A stretch of 64,000 nucleotides of DNA from Neospora caninum Liverpool. Lineage: Eukaryota; Apicomplexa; Conoidasida; Eucoccidiorida; Sarcocystidae. Location: the NCBI RefSeq assembly GCF_000208865.1, contig NC_018393.1, forward strand, positions 1,612,001 through 1,676,000, written 5' to 3'. Of this stretch, positions 24,001 to 37,900 are shown one piece after another (positions within the stretch are counted from its first letter, which is position 1; each line of letters begins with the position of its first letter). The position numbers and the translations under genes are program-made. Below the pieces are notes generated by a model. The model was not told the DNA's origin, made no database searches, and saw only the letters and a program-made list of their open reading frames with translations.

Positions 24001-27000
24001 CGCGAGGCGGAAGGGGATGCGAACACGGCTGAGCTTGGGGCAGAGAAGCCGCGGGAGGACACGAAGAACCGGGACAGCCGACAGAAGCGTCAAATAGGTC
24101 TCCATTCACAGGCTGTGAACAGACGCCCTCGTTTTCTGTTTCGTTTTGGAATGCCTCCCTGTTCACTCCCTTCTCCAATGCTAAACGTTCGCTTCCCCCC
24201 GAAACAAGGCACACGTCTTGTCGTTTCCGATACGTTTCATCGCGGGATGGCCAACCGTCACTGGACTGCCGTGAAGCCGCCCTTTCCTGCGTCAGGTCTT
24301 CTCGCCTGGCATCCTCTCCACACCGCCTTCTCTCCCTCTCCGACTGTGCCCCCGAAGGAGGCATCTCGTGACTGTGTCCTCGCGCATGCGGCACTCTTCT
24401 CGACTCGAGACCCGCGTGTCCCTTCTGCCGTTCGCCGTCCCCAACCTTGTGCGATGCCGTCTTCGGCTTCCTCACCGTCGAAGTCAACACTTGCATTTCT
24501 TCGTCCTGCAGGTCGCCTCCTGGCCGCCGCGGCGGACTCGTCCCGGATCTGCCGCGTCTTCCCTGTTGCTCGCCCCTCTCTCTCCCGCTCGCGTCCCCAC
24601 CCTCCCTTTTCCCCGAAGAAACCGAATGACGACGGCTCCCACAGGGCGAGGGGAGCTCGTCCCACGACGAGAAGGCAGAAGACACCCGCTGCTGCGCGGC
24701 GCCGAGTTCCGGTGAAAACGCAGTCCGCTTCTCCCGGCTCTCGTCCTCGGTGCAGTCTCCTCGCTGCGCATGCACGTGGCTGCCTCCGCGGCCTGCAGCC
24801 AAAGCCGCGGCCTCTCCGTACTGAGCTCCTCGCTCCTGCCGTTCGCTTCTCTCGTGATGTCTCTTCTCCTTCCACATGCCTCCGTGATGACTGACTCTGT
24901 GGAGACCACCCCTATCGAACGCCTCGTCCTCTCCCTCTTCCTCTTCCGTCAGAGTCTCGACCAGCGGGTTTCCCTGCGCTCCGTCCTCGGGAACAGCTGC
25001 AGCCGCGGCGGCCGCTGCAACGCCCGCCGCGCGCGCCTGCGCCTCCGCGACTTCCTCTTCCTCGGCTTCGCGCATGAGCACCGCAAGATCTGCCGTCAGA
25101 AGCTCCTGCGCAAAAAATGCGTGCGAAAAGAAAGAGACGCACGGTTCCTTTCGGTGTTTGCCTTTCCCCCTCTTTTGACGCGCCATGTGGCGGTGCCTCA
25201 CCCTCGCCGGCGCATGCAACGGCAGCGAGCGCACGGGGAGGCACGGCCCCGGCCGTTCTCCGCTTCTTCTCACCTTCCCCGCTGGTTTCCTCACCTGGAG
25301 AAGAGCGTCTGGCACCTGGACCTTCGCGGCCTGTTTCACCAGCATCTTGCCGACTTTGAAGTCGTCGCAGCCGCCTCCGCTGCTCTTCAAAGACTTGAGA
25401 AACTTTACGACTTCTTCGAACCTGCAACCAACCCGCATGCGATTCCAGAAAACAAGCGGCAGGGAAAGTCGACGACGCCGACACAACCTCGCCCCAGTCT
25501 CTCGTTCCCTGGATTGTCGATACGCGGCGATCGGTTAAACCGGCGCAGAGTTTCGCGGCTCTTCAGCGACCCGAGACATTTCAACCTACAGACACCGTGC
25601 ATTCTTCACGCTCAACCGCCAACCGGCTAGACAGCGTACATGCCCTCTGCGTTCTGGTGGAGGAAAATACAATATAAATACAAACTCATACTCTAAACTT
25701 CTAAGTAGACAAAGCTAACCTCGAACCATTTATATTATACGCCTGTACAGGCGAGGACAGGCGTCGATCGTGACAGGTGGGAACCGATGGGAACGTGTGG
25801 GCACAACCGACTCTCCCATTCTGGCAACGGCGTGTAAGCGCAAATCTCAGTGGAACGACGTTTCGCCTCCGACGAGCTCGGGGCGACGCTCACCGTAAAT
25901 GAATGATGAAGCGCGTAAGAACTTTGAGAAGAGCGACTGCAAGTTCAAGCAGGCCATGAAGTCCTTCTCCCAGAAGGAAGTCCCAGAGGACGCAGACACT
26001 CCGAAGCGGCAGCGAGGTGACAAACAATGTTAGGAACCTGGCAAACAGAGTCGAAAGAACGAGACAACATTCACCGACAAAGACCCAAAACATACACCCG
26101 TGCACTCATAGAAATATATATATATATATATACATGTACATGAGAAAACAAACCATGTACGCAGCTGCATTTCTTTCTGCAGTCCTAGAAGCATGTTCTG
26201 TTTCGTATGTATTTTGTGTGCGGACACCTAGGAAACAGTTGGTGTGTCTGAATTGAAGTTAGGCGTAAACAGAGGCCCTGACGCCAGCACGCAACCCATG
26301 AAAACAAGAGTTCCGGTGTACACCCTATGGCCCGTCGAGATGGCGTACCACTGGTGAAGATAGACTGCAGGAAGGACTCCCTCATCGAGGAAGTGTTGAC
26401 GAAGCTCTGGGAGTTGCTGAGAAGCCAGAGTGTCGAAAACTGTGGAAGCAACAAAACCGCAAGGCATTCGCAAGGTGTCCTGGCTCTCCGCCACGGTTTC
26501 CTTCTCTCAGGGTCTCGATGTGTCCCGCGTTCTTCCTCTTCGTTTGCCTCTCACTACTGCTTCCGCCCTCCACTGTTTCTCTACTTCCTTTCGCTTGATT
26601 TCTCTCTCGTCTGCTCCCTGCTGTGTGTGTTGGCCTTGTCCGGCTTCAAGCCCTCACTTCCCTTGCTTTTTTCTCAGGGCATGGACCTGTTCGTTTCCCT
26701 GTCACCGCTCTTGTATCTTCCTCGTTCTCGTCTGCTCTGCGTGTTACCTTTCATGTATTTCCGAAGAAGAGGAAACTTCTCCTGAAAGAATCCCTTGAGT
26801 CTGTACCGCTGCATGAGCGCGCGGAAGACGCAGAAGGCGTCGAACTCATCGAACGATGAAACAAGAAGCAGAAGACCTGCAATGAAGTTCATGCCTGTAC
26901 ACCGGAAAGCACCAAACGGGCGAGCAGCCGTAAAATCCGGACAGCAACACACACCGGGCCCATCCTCTTGTTTCGGTGGATGCCGTTCTCGTTCACTCTC

Positions 27001-29814
27001 GTTTCGGTCTTCCGAATCAGTCAACTGTATCGGTGATGTACGATTATCTACCTGTCTGACAAGCCGACGACGATGACCAAAGGGCTAGCGCAAGGAAACC
27101 CAATATATATATGTCGGGTTTGGGGATACGTGTATATACACGCAGTTTCATCTCTACAGGTGGTCGCACATGTGCCGCTCGTCTGGCGGTTGTTTTTTTT
27201 TTCGCCACTTGGTGAGGTGGGTCTACCCGACCTTGGCAGTAGCCGACTTCGGGGTGTATGTTGGCAAAGGCGTTGAGGTTCCGACACAGCAGCGCCTGGG
27301 CATCCTTATCGAAAACTTCGACATCTGGAAACGTCCGGGGCACATCGATCATGATGAGCGCGAAGAAACTGGACCTCCTCTCGGCTTCTCTTTCGTAAAC
27401 TCTTCGGCAGTCTCCTCCAGCTCTACAGCAGCCGACTGCGTCTTCGTGCTCTTCCCCGCCTGTCAGTTTCCTCGCCTCTTGGCCCGAAAGACGACGCCGA
27501 TCATGTCCCTCTCTGCGACCCGCGTCCGTGGCTAGAGACCGCCTCCCTTCTCTGCAATTCCCCCCCGGCCCACACGCTGTGTCCAGCGGTTCGCCCTCTT
27601 TCCCTTGCCCTCGTTGTCTCTGCGAAGGCGCAAACGAGGCCTCCCCACTGTCGGCTCTCCTACACTCTCTCTCAGTCCGGCCTGCGGTCCCTGGGCCCCC
27701 TGCGAGCGGCCTCTGTGGGCTCGAGAACGTTCTCGTGAGCGCAGACCCAACACCGCCCGCCGCCGGCGAGGAGACACAGGAAATCAGAGGCTGAGACTGA
27801 GGATGGAAGCCGTGGCCTGGAGCCCCCGAGGCGTCGACGGACTCCGAGGTAGGAAACGAGGACGAAGGACAAGCACATCGATGCTCAGGAGGCGGCAGGC
27901 AGACGGCCTTCCACGCGTTCCACCTGTGTGAAGGAGGCACCCCTCTGAGAGACAGAGAGCAGAAAAGACGAAACGCGAACGGCACACGAGAAATCTCGGC
28001 CATGCAGCGAGCGTTTTCGTGAAAAGCTCCCCAACACACACTCTGGCGACATGGGAGACCGTGAAAAAAAGATGGCATGCAAAAATATCTCCACAAAAAG
28101 ACATGCGTAAACATGCATGGATATATATATATAAGGTTTCGCTCTCGTGCGTGTTCCACAAGGGTCGCATGTGTATGCATGCATACAGGGAAACGTGTAC
28201 ACCACCGTAGAGTAGATGAAGGCGCTCGGCAGAAAGGCCTCGAAGGGAGGTGGGACGCCCGAAGGCTTACCTTCTGAGTCGTCGAAAGAAGGTGTGACGG
28301 TGCATGTGCATAAAATGGACCAGATTGCGGTCTTCCATGCTTTGCCACTTTCTCTCGCCTCTCTCCCCGCTGGCTGAGTTCTTGACTCCAAAAAGTTTCT
28401 GAAGCAAGACTCTTCGGCGTGCGGCCCGGGCAGCTGCGGCAGCCACAGCGTCTCCTTCTTGTTCCTCCGGCCTTTCACTTCCTCCTCTCCGCCTCGCCCA
28501 CCCCACCCCGCCGTCGATCTCCCTCTCGACCCCGCCGTGGTCGGACGAAGACGGCGAGGCGGCGGCAACTGCGCCGTCGCTGTCACGCCTGGACTGGGCC
28601 CACCTTCCTCGCCGTTCTTGAGAGGCGGTCGCGGGGTCGGCCGCGGGCGACGAATGCCGCAGGCGAGAAGGAAAAGCGGAGCTGGAAGAACTCGACGAGG
28701 AGGAATGCTGCAAGAGTTCTTGTTGCTGGCGGCGATTGTGCTGGCGCTGTTGAAGGAGGGACTCACTGGGCGCAGGAACCGATCCTGAGAGAGACGTCCG
28801 CCGAGGGCCACTGCCCCCGAAGGACAGCTGCGTCTTTACATCGCGTGGCAAGTCGTCCGCAGCCATCGTCCTGTCGCGGCACGACACATCGGCGTCTCTT
28901 CCTCGGCCTTCGTCACCGCTCCCAGTCTTTCTGTGGATACCCGGGCGGCCAAAGTGGTGAGGCGCTGCTTCCTGCTCGGTATCTTCTCTTGACGGCGTTC
29001 CCTCTTCTACCGGTCGGCCGACAAGAGGCGGGTGCATCTGACTTTCAAAGTTCCCTTTTCTGTCTCCGTCCTCTCGAGCAGACAGCGGCGAAATTCGCTC
29101 GTCCATCCGTGGACTAAGCGTCGGAGACAGAGAGCGCGAGGCTGTAGGGACAGGGTAGGGAGGAAGACCACCAGGTTGAGCAACCGCGTGACGGGACTCC
29201 CCTGCACGTTCGCCCAACACACCGTAGGTGAGCGGCATACGGGAAGATCCCTGAGCGACAGCATCTTCACGAGGCGAAAGGGATTCCGCCGCTCCAACCA
29301 GGGAGTGACTGTCTCCACTGCCAAGTTGTCGCGGCTCAGAGGCATGCGTTTCACGTGGGGGACTCCAGAAACGGGGATCCCCTCGGAGATGATTCGACTT
29401 TCTCAGAGACCCACTTTGACGCCAGCTGCCAGACGACGGAGCCACGGGCGGAGGTGTACATACACCAGACTCGTCAGCTGCTGCGTCATGAGGCGGTAAC
29501 GCTTCGGGAGTTGTGGAGGGCCAATCGCGGTCAGGACCTGAGCGACTACCGTTGCTCACGAAAGGGAACAAGCTTTTCCCAGTCCGCTGCGGCTCCCTGT
29601 TTTCGCCGTTGCCACTCCATACTTCATCTAGCTCACGCCACTGCTGTTCGCCGCGCTTTTCCCCATCCGACTCTTCCAAATGGGCAGCGGGCGCCGAAGC
29701 GACTGTTCCCCGCTCGGACGCCTCTTCTAGAGCGACGTCTTCCTCTTTTGTGTTACTTGGCCCTCCAAGGCCAGAAAAGGAAATAAGAGCACTGCCGCTC
29801 CATAGAAAACTCAT
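21082..29814 (-). CDS. TBC domain Rab GTPase-activating protein, 8 exons, about 2122 aa
   Basis: TBC proteins speed GTP hydrolysis by Rab GTPases and so switch off vesicle-traffic steps. Exons: 29814-28271, 27944-27232, 26894-26748, 26439-26349, 26037-25894, 25421-25295, 25105-22999, 22577-21082. All phases agree. The TBC domain runs from about residue 510 to 920: LRRGVPPSHRWNAWKA, then IDVPRTFP with the arginine finger (Arg718), GYCQGMNFIAG with the glutamine finger (Gln752), FDTLASQQLPELRQHF, SLPLRSVCVLWDFLLGEG and FEEVVKFLKSLK. Both catalytic residues are present, so it should be active. About 120 extra low-complexity residues sit between the first TBC helix and the arginine finger. The N-terminal 500 and C-terminal 1200 residues are disordered, with Ser and Ala runs. 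The start ATG (CTGCAGAATG) is the first in frame. Which Rab it acts on cannot be told. Confidence 0.9.
26114..26132. repeat. (TA)n microsatellite, TBC gene intron
   Basis: About 9 TA units in the intron between the fourth and fifth coding exons of the TBC gene. Confidence 0.9.
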
Positions 29815-31973
29815 TCTGCAGAGTGAACCTGGGCGAAACACAGCGAGGCGAGACGTTCACCCCCTCGGAACAACTTGAGGTCTCGCCGGTGTTGCTACCC
29901 ACCTTGTGCCGCACGCAAGCTGTCCCCGAGCATTATCTGGCGCTGAGTTTTTGTGTGTTTCTAGGAAGGCTCGATGACAGACTGTGAGGAAACAATCAAG
30001 ATAAACGGGGTACGAGAAAAGAGGCAAACAAAATGCGCCCAAAGATCGTGTCATGCGCTCGAGAGCGACCTCAGTACTGGATTACAACGGAGAAAAGCGA
30101 AATGCTCCTCCAAATCCGTTTTTGGAATCGGCATGTGCACCTCGGAAAAGAGAAAAAGCCGACAGCAAAAGCTTTCCCGTGTGTTTAGTGACAGCAGATG
30201 GGACTATGGAAAAGGCTGCGCGGCGTATACCTTCGCAGAGAACGGTCAAGGACAGCAACGAAGTATAAACAGTCTGCTTTACGGCGGCCACTTCTGAATG
30301 TCTCGTAGGAAAGCTTAAAAGGAATGCGACAGCGAAGGTTTCTAGACGAGGAGACAAACAGATGGACGAACGGCTGGCGAGTGGACGAAAACGTACAAGC
30401 GTGGGTTTGCAGGCAGCAAACTTTCCCCGGGAAAGGCAAAATCGGCAGACCTGACGGGCGGTTCACAGCTGCTATTCTTTTTTGCGCCACGCAGTCGAAA
30501 ACGAGGGAACAGGGGTAGTAGCCAAGTGAAGAAATTCATCTCACCATAAAATGGAAACCTGATGTCCAGTGCTGCTTCCGCAGCTGTGTATTTCACGGTA
30601 AACAACACGCGCACAAGCCGGAGGGGGAGGGGGACGAGGAGAGTGGTAACTCAACTTTCTCCGTTCCCTCAGAGTTTTCGTGCTTTCCAACCTGCTCAGC
30701 ACGCGTTTGCTTTAGTAATCTTGCCACTATGCTGATGGACAGTTCACGGACAAAAATTCTGACAGATGGAAAAGCTGTCTCATCTAACGGAACAGAGAGG
30801 ACCTCTGGAAGTTGACAGACGGTGGCAAAGCAGAGAGCTTTGGCACACATGTTCTGAGGAACACGCGGGTGTCTGTGGCCTCGAGTCTCTCTCAGTTCGT
30901 TTCGGTGACTTTTCGCACCAACAAGCGCGTTCTGGCCGCTAGCTCGTCGCATCCCGTCCAGACTTTGTTATTTTCCAGGCACAGTTTTTTGCTGAGAACC
31001 CTGTCGTAGGACATTTCTCATGGATAGGAGCAATTGCAGTGTGGCGCACAGAAAGGAGAGCGGCAGAGACGTCTCGTTAGATGACCATGACTTTTCCCGT
31101 GCGCGTTGCCGCGCACGTGGCTTCCTCATCTGTGATACAGTTCCTGCGTGTTTCTGGACGGAAATGTGCTTTGTTTCGTGTTTGCTGCCTCAATTTCCCG
31201 TAACCTGAATGGCGCTTTTGAGTCTTTGTTGGCACGTACAGGATGCCCTACACGGGGGCAACGACGGCAAGCTGTGCGAGTCTGTGTGGAGGTGTCTTGT
31301 TCGCCGACACCCGAGAGAGGGACGGAAAATACGCAGGCTTACGTCACTCATTTATGCGTATATGTTTAGGCAATTCATTGACATAAGAAAAGGAATAAGA
31401 AACTGCGCACTTTTTCCACGGCACCTGCAGTTTATCCGCCCAAGTTAGAAATTCCAGTTATGGAAACATGCATTGCATCACGACTCAGTCCCGTCGAGGG
31501 TACGCACCTTTGAGGCAGAAAAGGCGCAGAACGGCCAATAAAAGTCACGCACCGAACAGGGAAACGAAGAAGAGGAAACGTGTGGCCTTTCTGGCCTCCC
31601 TCACCGACTGGATTGCTGCGCATTGAGCAGTTCCCATCCAAGGACCCGACAGGCCTGTGCTTTCCACGCCTAGCTCTGTGTCTGAGCCCCTCGATGACAT
31701 TAATTTTCCCGTCCGCACACAGAAATGCAAGAACCGGCGGTAGGGATTCCGTGTCATGTGCCCCTCGTTTTCTCCGGTTGGCCTCATTTAAGCAGTCGGA
31801 TAGCGCCGACTCGGGCATGTACATAAAAGCATCGGATTTTAGAGCCGAGTGCAGGCAGCGAGAGTCCAAGCGGCAACACACTTTCACACATAATCTTAAA
31901 GTGCCGAGGTCTGTTGAGATGAATGCGCCACGTGACCCAGATAGAACGTTGTTTACAGGCTTGTGCCTCCCGC
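29815..31973. other. Intergenic region between TBC gene start and FAM184-like gene end
   Basis: Both flanking genes are on the minus strand, so this holds the promoter and 5' UTR of the TBC gene and the 3' UTR of the FAM184-like gene. I see no ORF with convincing coding character or splice structure. Confidence 0.5.
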
Positions 31974-34900
31974 TCAATCTTGGGCACTGTCCCCCTGAGT
32001 ACTTTCGAGGGCAGGGAAAGGTTCCGCCTTTTGCCCAAGCAGTTTGTCAAACCCAGCCAGCTTTTTCTGAGAAAGTTTATCTTTCAGGAAGTTCGTGAGG
32101 CTTCCAAACTTTGACGAACTGACCTTTCTGGATGTCTCCGACAAGTAACCGGGCGGTCTCCATTCCGGCCCTTTCGGTGCTGTCGCGAGGTGCCTGCCGC
32201 TGTCACTTCGCCTTGATGTGGACAATTCTAAAGCTCGGGGATCCACGACGCCCATGACCGGGTGAGCGTTGAACAATCTGTTGTAGTTTGTCTCCCTGCA
32301 AGCAAATACAGAGAAGCACAACCGCTGGGCGAACGGTCAGTTCGACCGTCAGACATACAAGGGGGAACCAGACACACATGCCCCAGAAAGAAAAGGCAAA
32401 CAGCAAGTTATGTTTCGCGCTCAGGTGCTTCCAAAACGACGAATGAACGCGACACACGGGACGCAATAGTTTGGCCAAGCGCACGCTCTTGAATATATAT
32501 ATATATATATATATGAACGAAAATCCAAAAGATTCCACAGACCTCAGGCACGGGGTGTCTCTCGTACACAAGCAGTAAGAAAGCGAGCTCCACCACGGCA
32601 GCGGCTCTTTCTTCTCCAGTTTTTTGCAGGCTGATAATCTGAAGAGGTCTCTTGAATTGCCTAAATATTTTCAGTGATCAGGCGTGACTCACGATGCCCG
32701 TACCGGTTAAGGAGCTCGAGCTTGTACGTTTGAATTTTCTGCTGAAGAGTGTCCATTTGGCTCTGAAGACACCCAACAGTGGACCCAGCGTTGGCAAGGC
32801 ACTTTGCGCTTCGGTGCGAGACCCCCGATGTTTGCGTGGGCAGTCGACATAGGCAGATATACACAAGCTCTCGAGCATGTTTTTGCATGTCTAGCAGGGT
32901 ATCTGGTGCTAGAGACCGACTAACCATACATGTTTATGCACGCATGCGCTGCCGTAAAAATAGCCCTGCACACACTCCGTGTCTATCTACTCCAGTGTGA
33001 TACGTAGATACACACATGGATATACTTCCTACCTCGCAGTAGACGAGCCTGTCATTAAGAAGGGCAATGAGGTTTACATCTTCATCTCTTGGAGGGCGAC
33101 CCTGGAGCTTCGAGTGAAGGGTGCTCAGCTCTTCTCGTGCCCGCTCGAGATTCTTCGAGTGCTCTTGTTCCAGGAATTCCATTTCGTACTTCTTGGCTTC
33201 CAACGTTTGCTCATATACTGCCTTGGAACACACGCGGAAAAAGAAACCCTGATCGAACTACTTGGCCCGGTTCTATCTCGTGTCGACTCGTGGGGTTCGC
33301 TTCCGGTGCGCTCGAGTCGGTTTCCAGTGCCCACGAACTTCTCCCGTGATCCCTATCAGGAGCGCATTTTGTCTGTACCTCCTATCAGGGTGTACGACAC
33401 CCCGCACAGGGAGAAGAAGGTCTCAGGGTTCACGCTGTGGGTATTAGTGACAGAGAGCAGACCTCAACCATCCTCATTCTTCGAAGCGTGCAACGGGAGG
33501 GAATGTATGAAGGCTTTCCATAGAAGGAACAACCAGGTGAAGGATTACGCCTCAATTCGTTAACAGTCCCCAGGAAAGTGCGGCCAGAACCAGCCGGTAC
33601 GATTATCCGCAAGTCTGAGATTTTGAAGAGGAAAGGCAAACGATTGCGCATTGGAGACAAATGCATGTAGATACGTCTCTGCAAAGATTTTGCCGTCGAC
33701 GGGGCGACAAAGAGAGGAACGCCCACAACTGAAGATGCGGTGAACAGTTGTGCCACAGTATCAAACGGGCGACAGTATAGTTTGCTGTACGCCTGGGCAC
33801 AGGACATGGCTGTTCCCGATATCAAGTCCGAAAGCGAGATCTTGATTGTATATGTTTATAGTGTGGGTAGGATATAGAAAAGCATGTGACTGACAGTATA
33901 TATATATATATATGTTTTTAATAGAGGCATGGACGCACACAGCCGTGGACGTGAGAGACGTTAGATGTCAGACCTAGTAGCTGGGCATGCGTCTGCTGCA
34001 CTGGAAGGTAACAAACGCCGGGGAACGGCTGACCGTGGCTGTGCCTTTTGCCACACGACATTTACCTCCATAGCAGCGCATTTTTGACGATGGATCCCCT
34101 CAATTTCCTCAATCTTTGCCGCATGCTCCGCGGTAAGGTTTTTAACTTCTTCGACGTGACGGTTCTGCTGTGATCTCATCTCTGCGCGAATATCTTTAAG
34201 TGTCGTGTCTAGCGAAACCACTTCTCCCTGAAGAGTCTCAACTGTCCTTCGCCTCTCCTCCGATTCCTGCTCAGACGACGAACAGAGAAAAGAAGAAGAT
34301 GCAGAAGGGGGAGGAGAAGAAGAGGATTGGAGAACGATATAACAATAGAAACGTGACCCACTGTCCGTAAACGACGGCATTAAGTCTTTCAGCTACGGAA
34401 TGGTGCGTAGCGACAACGCTTACCTGTACCCGAAACGAAGAAAAGCTGACACTGTTACCTAGGCTGAGGCAGATAGAAAGCACTACACCACTTACAGCAG
34501 GCGTCGTTATGTTGCCATTTTGACCGCCAGTGAACCATCAAAAAGCTCACTGATGGTCAGGTAGAAAATCTAAGTTGTCGATTTGTATCTTTATATGCGT
34601 TTAATTCAGTATGCAGGAAAATCCGTATATGTAGACATGGACTGATGGCTCTATAAGGAGAGAAGGCGTGGCACTGTGCTGCTCTCTCTCTACTCTACAG
34701 GTGACTCATGCATTTTGGGCTTACTTTGTTGCTTTGTTCACACTGTTGCAGAAGTTTGTTTTTCGTCGCCTCAAACTGCTCGACCTTCTCTTGCATCTGA
34801 GCTTCTATTGCAGATATCTGCTGTTCCATGCTGGACTCCAACCTTTCTCGCTCCTCTGCATGTGCAGCGCTCGCGGTGTCCAGCTGCTTTTTCAAAGCCT

Positions 34901-37900
34901 GTACGCGCTGTTCTGCCTGCAACGCCACCGCAGGCGAAGGCTCGAGGAGGTAATCATTAGACTGACACTGGAACTAGGTTGCGCTACCAGGCAAATATGA
35001 CGTCGAGGCTCGTCTTTCCCTTTGTGCAGCAATCACACAGCCGTAGGGATGCATTCCCGAAGGATACGTGCATGCGCATACTTCTATAGGTACATGCTCG
35101 TGTAGATTTCTGATGCATGTAGAAGCAAAACCAAATTCTGGGAGGAGACCTTTTCATAACAAACTGTCCCCTACTATTTATTCCAGGTGCGACGGGACCG
35201 ATGTATCCTGTGGCAGTATTTTTCCTTTTCAGTCCTACCTGGGCATCACACTTTTGTTTGAGATCACACAGCTGCTGCTGAGTTTGTTTAATTAACGCGA
35301 GTTTCAGATCGTCCAGCTCTGACCGATGCTCCCTCTTCAGTTTTTCGATATTTTCGACATGCCTCTTCTCCTCGATTTCTAGCTTTTGCTGCGCTCTCAG
35401 CAATTCTCCATCATGTTCTTCTCTTAGATTTTCCAAGTCTCGCATCCACTGCTGCTTCTCGCACAAGTGGGATTCTCTCACTTCTTCCAGTTTCACTTCC
35501 GTGTCCTTTTCCTGAAGAAGCGAAGAACAAGGCAAACCTATGCGTCTTCGTCCTTTTCCGTAGTCAAGAATAACCGGAAAAATCTATTCTCGTTTGCACT
35601 GAACACGGCCGACACGCAAAACAGCAGAAGTTGAACTCCTGACTCGTCACACGCGTCCCCTGCGTCACCAAGAGATGCAGAGAAGCTTCCAATCGGCGGG
35701 GTACATGATTGGCTCTCGAATGTTGCTTGTGAACCTCGGGGGGTTTTGTTGCTGTACACCTGGTTACAGATGTGAAAAAGATGGCACCATGTGTAGATGA
35801 AAAACGTGGTTGAGCGTAACCGTCTCTGGTGAGACGGACGCGGCGAAAGCTTTGGTGTGTCCGTCGGCCCACGAGTTTCTCCTTTTCCTCTCTCAGGTCT
35901 CGAACTTTGATAACGAGAGTAGTTACACGCTCGTCGACCTCCTCCATGCGGCTCTTCATGTTTGCAGTTTCCTTCCGCAAATTCTGCTCCCTCTCCCAGG
36001 CTTCGGCTGCCTCTCGCTTGCTCGCTCGCTGGCTTTCCTGAAGAATGGCCTCGATCTGACTTCGTTGTTCTTTAAGTTCCACAATGGTTAACTGTAGGTT
36101 TCTCGCCTCCTCCTCGTGAGCCTGCGAAAAAGTGGAAGACGCAGGGGCTTCCAAAAGAAGAATTTGAAGCACCCCTTCTCTACACCTATAAATATCTGTA
36201 TCTATCTGTATGTATATATGCATATGTATACATATGTCCAGCGCCACATGTATTTGTCCTGTGACCACAGACTTAGATGATCCGTTTCCTGTGCATACGT
36301 AACAAAAACGCTCCACAAATCCTTGGGTTTCAGAAACTATTTCAGCCAGCCTGATACGAGTGCCTCTATCGTCATCTTGGCGTGAATGCGTACACGTATA
36401 ATATCGGCCATTTCGGTTTGTTTCCTGCTCAGCTGGACATCCATTTCCGCTTTAGCCTGGGCCGTTTTCTCAAACTCGTCTTGAAGCTGAGACAAGGTAC
36501 GCTGCATCTGCGCGAGAGACTCGTCTTTCGACGTGTCAGCGAGCCTCGTCTCCTGCTCCGCAATCGTCCTAAGACCCACGCGATGACAGACATCGGCCAA
36601 AAGTATCGTTTCTCCATGGGAAACCGAAGCCCTGTTCCCTAACTGCTCACCCCTGAAGTCGACAACTTCAAAACTCTGCTGAGGAAGAGAGTCATGTCAA
36701 GCGCAGCTCAGATGGAGCGAACGGAATAGACTACTTGGCTCAGATCCCCCAGACAGGTTACGCTGCACAGGTTCCGTTGCACAGAGTGTCCCTGACACAA
36801 ACAATGCAGGCAGACGAGATCTACCTGCGAATTCGCCGGCAGCTCGCAGCCCGAAACCGTACCTACCTTTGAAGAACTGAAATCTGTTCTTCCATATGCT
36901 TGATTTCCTCTTGGTGTTGCGAGCGTTGCAACATAAACTGCAAGGAAGCCAGCGAGAGAGAGGCTGAAAGATGCTGTTTCTCCCTCTGTGCCTGGCGTGG
37001 TACCATACGTCGGCCAGCCGAGCGGTTTTGAAAGGAAATGCGTTTCACGAAACACAGAAATTCTATCATTAGTCGCTGCTAGTACCTCCTGTTTTCCCAA
37101 CGAGGCAAATGCCTTCCCGAAGCGACTTTGACCAGAACAGGATGCTGCTGCTAACGGGGACTGAAATCCACCGGTGTTCGGCAACTGAGGCTTACCGACT
37201 CAAGGGCCTTGTTCTGAGCATCCTTGAGCTCTGCCTTCTCCATATCGTGCGCCTTCGCCTGTCGCAACCAACCCAAACACTGACTCAAAAGATGAGCGCC
37301 GCCTCCGTAAGGGAAGCAAGACGTCACAATGTTTTTCTCTGCTTGCTCGTTACCCCTCGCTGTGGTACCGCGAGAGTGAGTATTCGGTGCGCTGACAATC
37401 CTACACTCCTCATCCCAGCGCTGCACTGGACTCACCGCGTGTCGCAAGAGGACTTCTGTGAGTACCTCACACATCCTCGACAGTCTGCGTGATACTAGGC
37501 ATTGATGCACTGAACCACATCGTGCGTTTCTCTAAAGCCACCTAGAAGGTTTGGCTACGAAACAAGCTTTTATCGTAAAGGAAGTTTGCCCCGTTCCTTC
37601 ACTTGTTTCCCAAGGGTACACGTTTCTGCGTACTCGTCAGGTACCTGAAGATGATCCGTGACTGCATGAAGATTGGGCATTCGTCTTTGTGACTTTGAAA
37701 TGCAGTTTCTGTTCCAAAGACAAAGATGCACCGAACAGCTAACCGTTTCATCCATCGCGTCTTGCAGCTCTCTGCAGCGCTCTTCAGCCTTTTGAAGTTC
37801 TTCCTCTTTCCGCACCCTCTGCACGAGCAACAAGCGCCGGCGTCTTGCCACCAATAGGTCTCGCGCGTTGTGTGATAAAAGAGAGCTGCGAACTCTATCG

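Noticed and set aside
22332..24894. Long plus-strand ORFs (386 and 583 codons) opposite the TBC gene
   Set aside because: They are antisense shadows of the large low-complexity TBC exons 22999-25105 and 21082-22577. High GC keeps several frames open, and the minus strand has the TBC domain and phase-linked exons.
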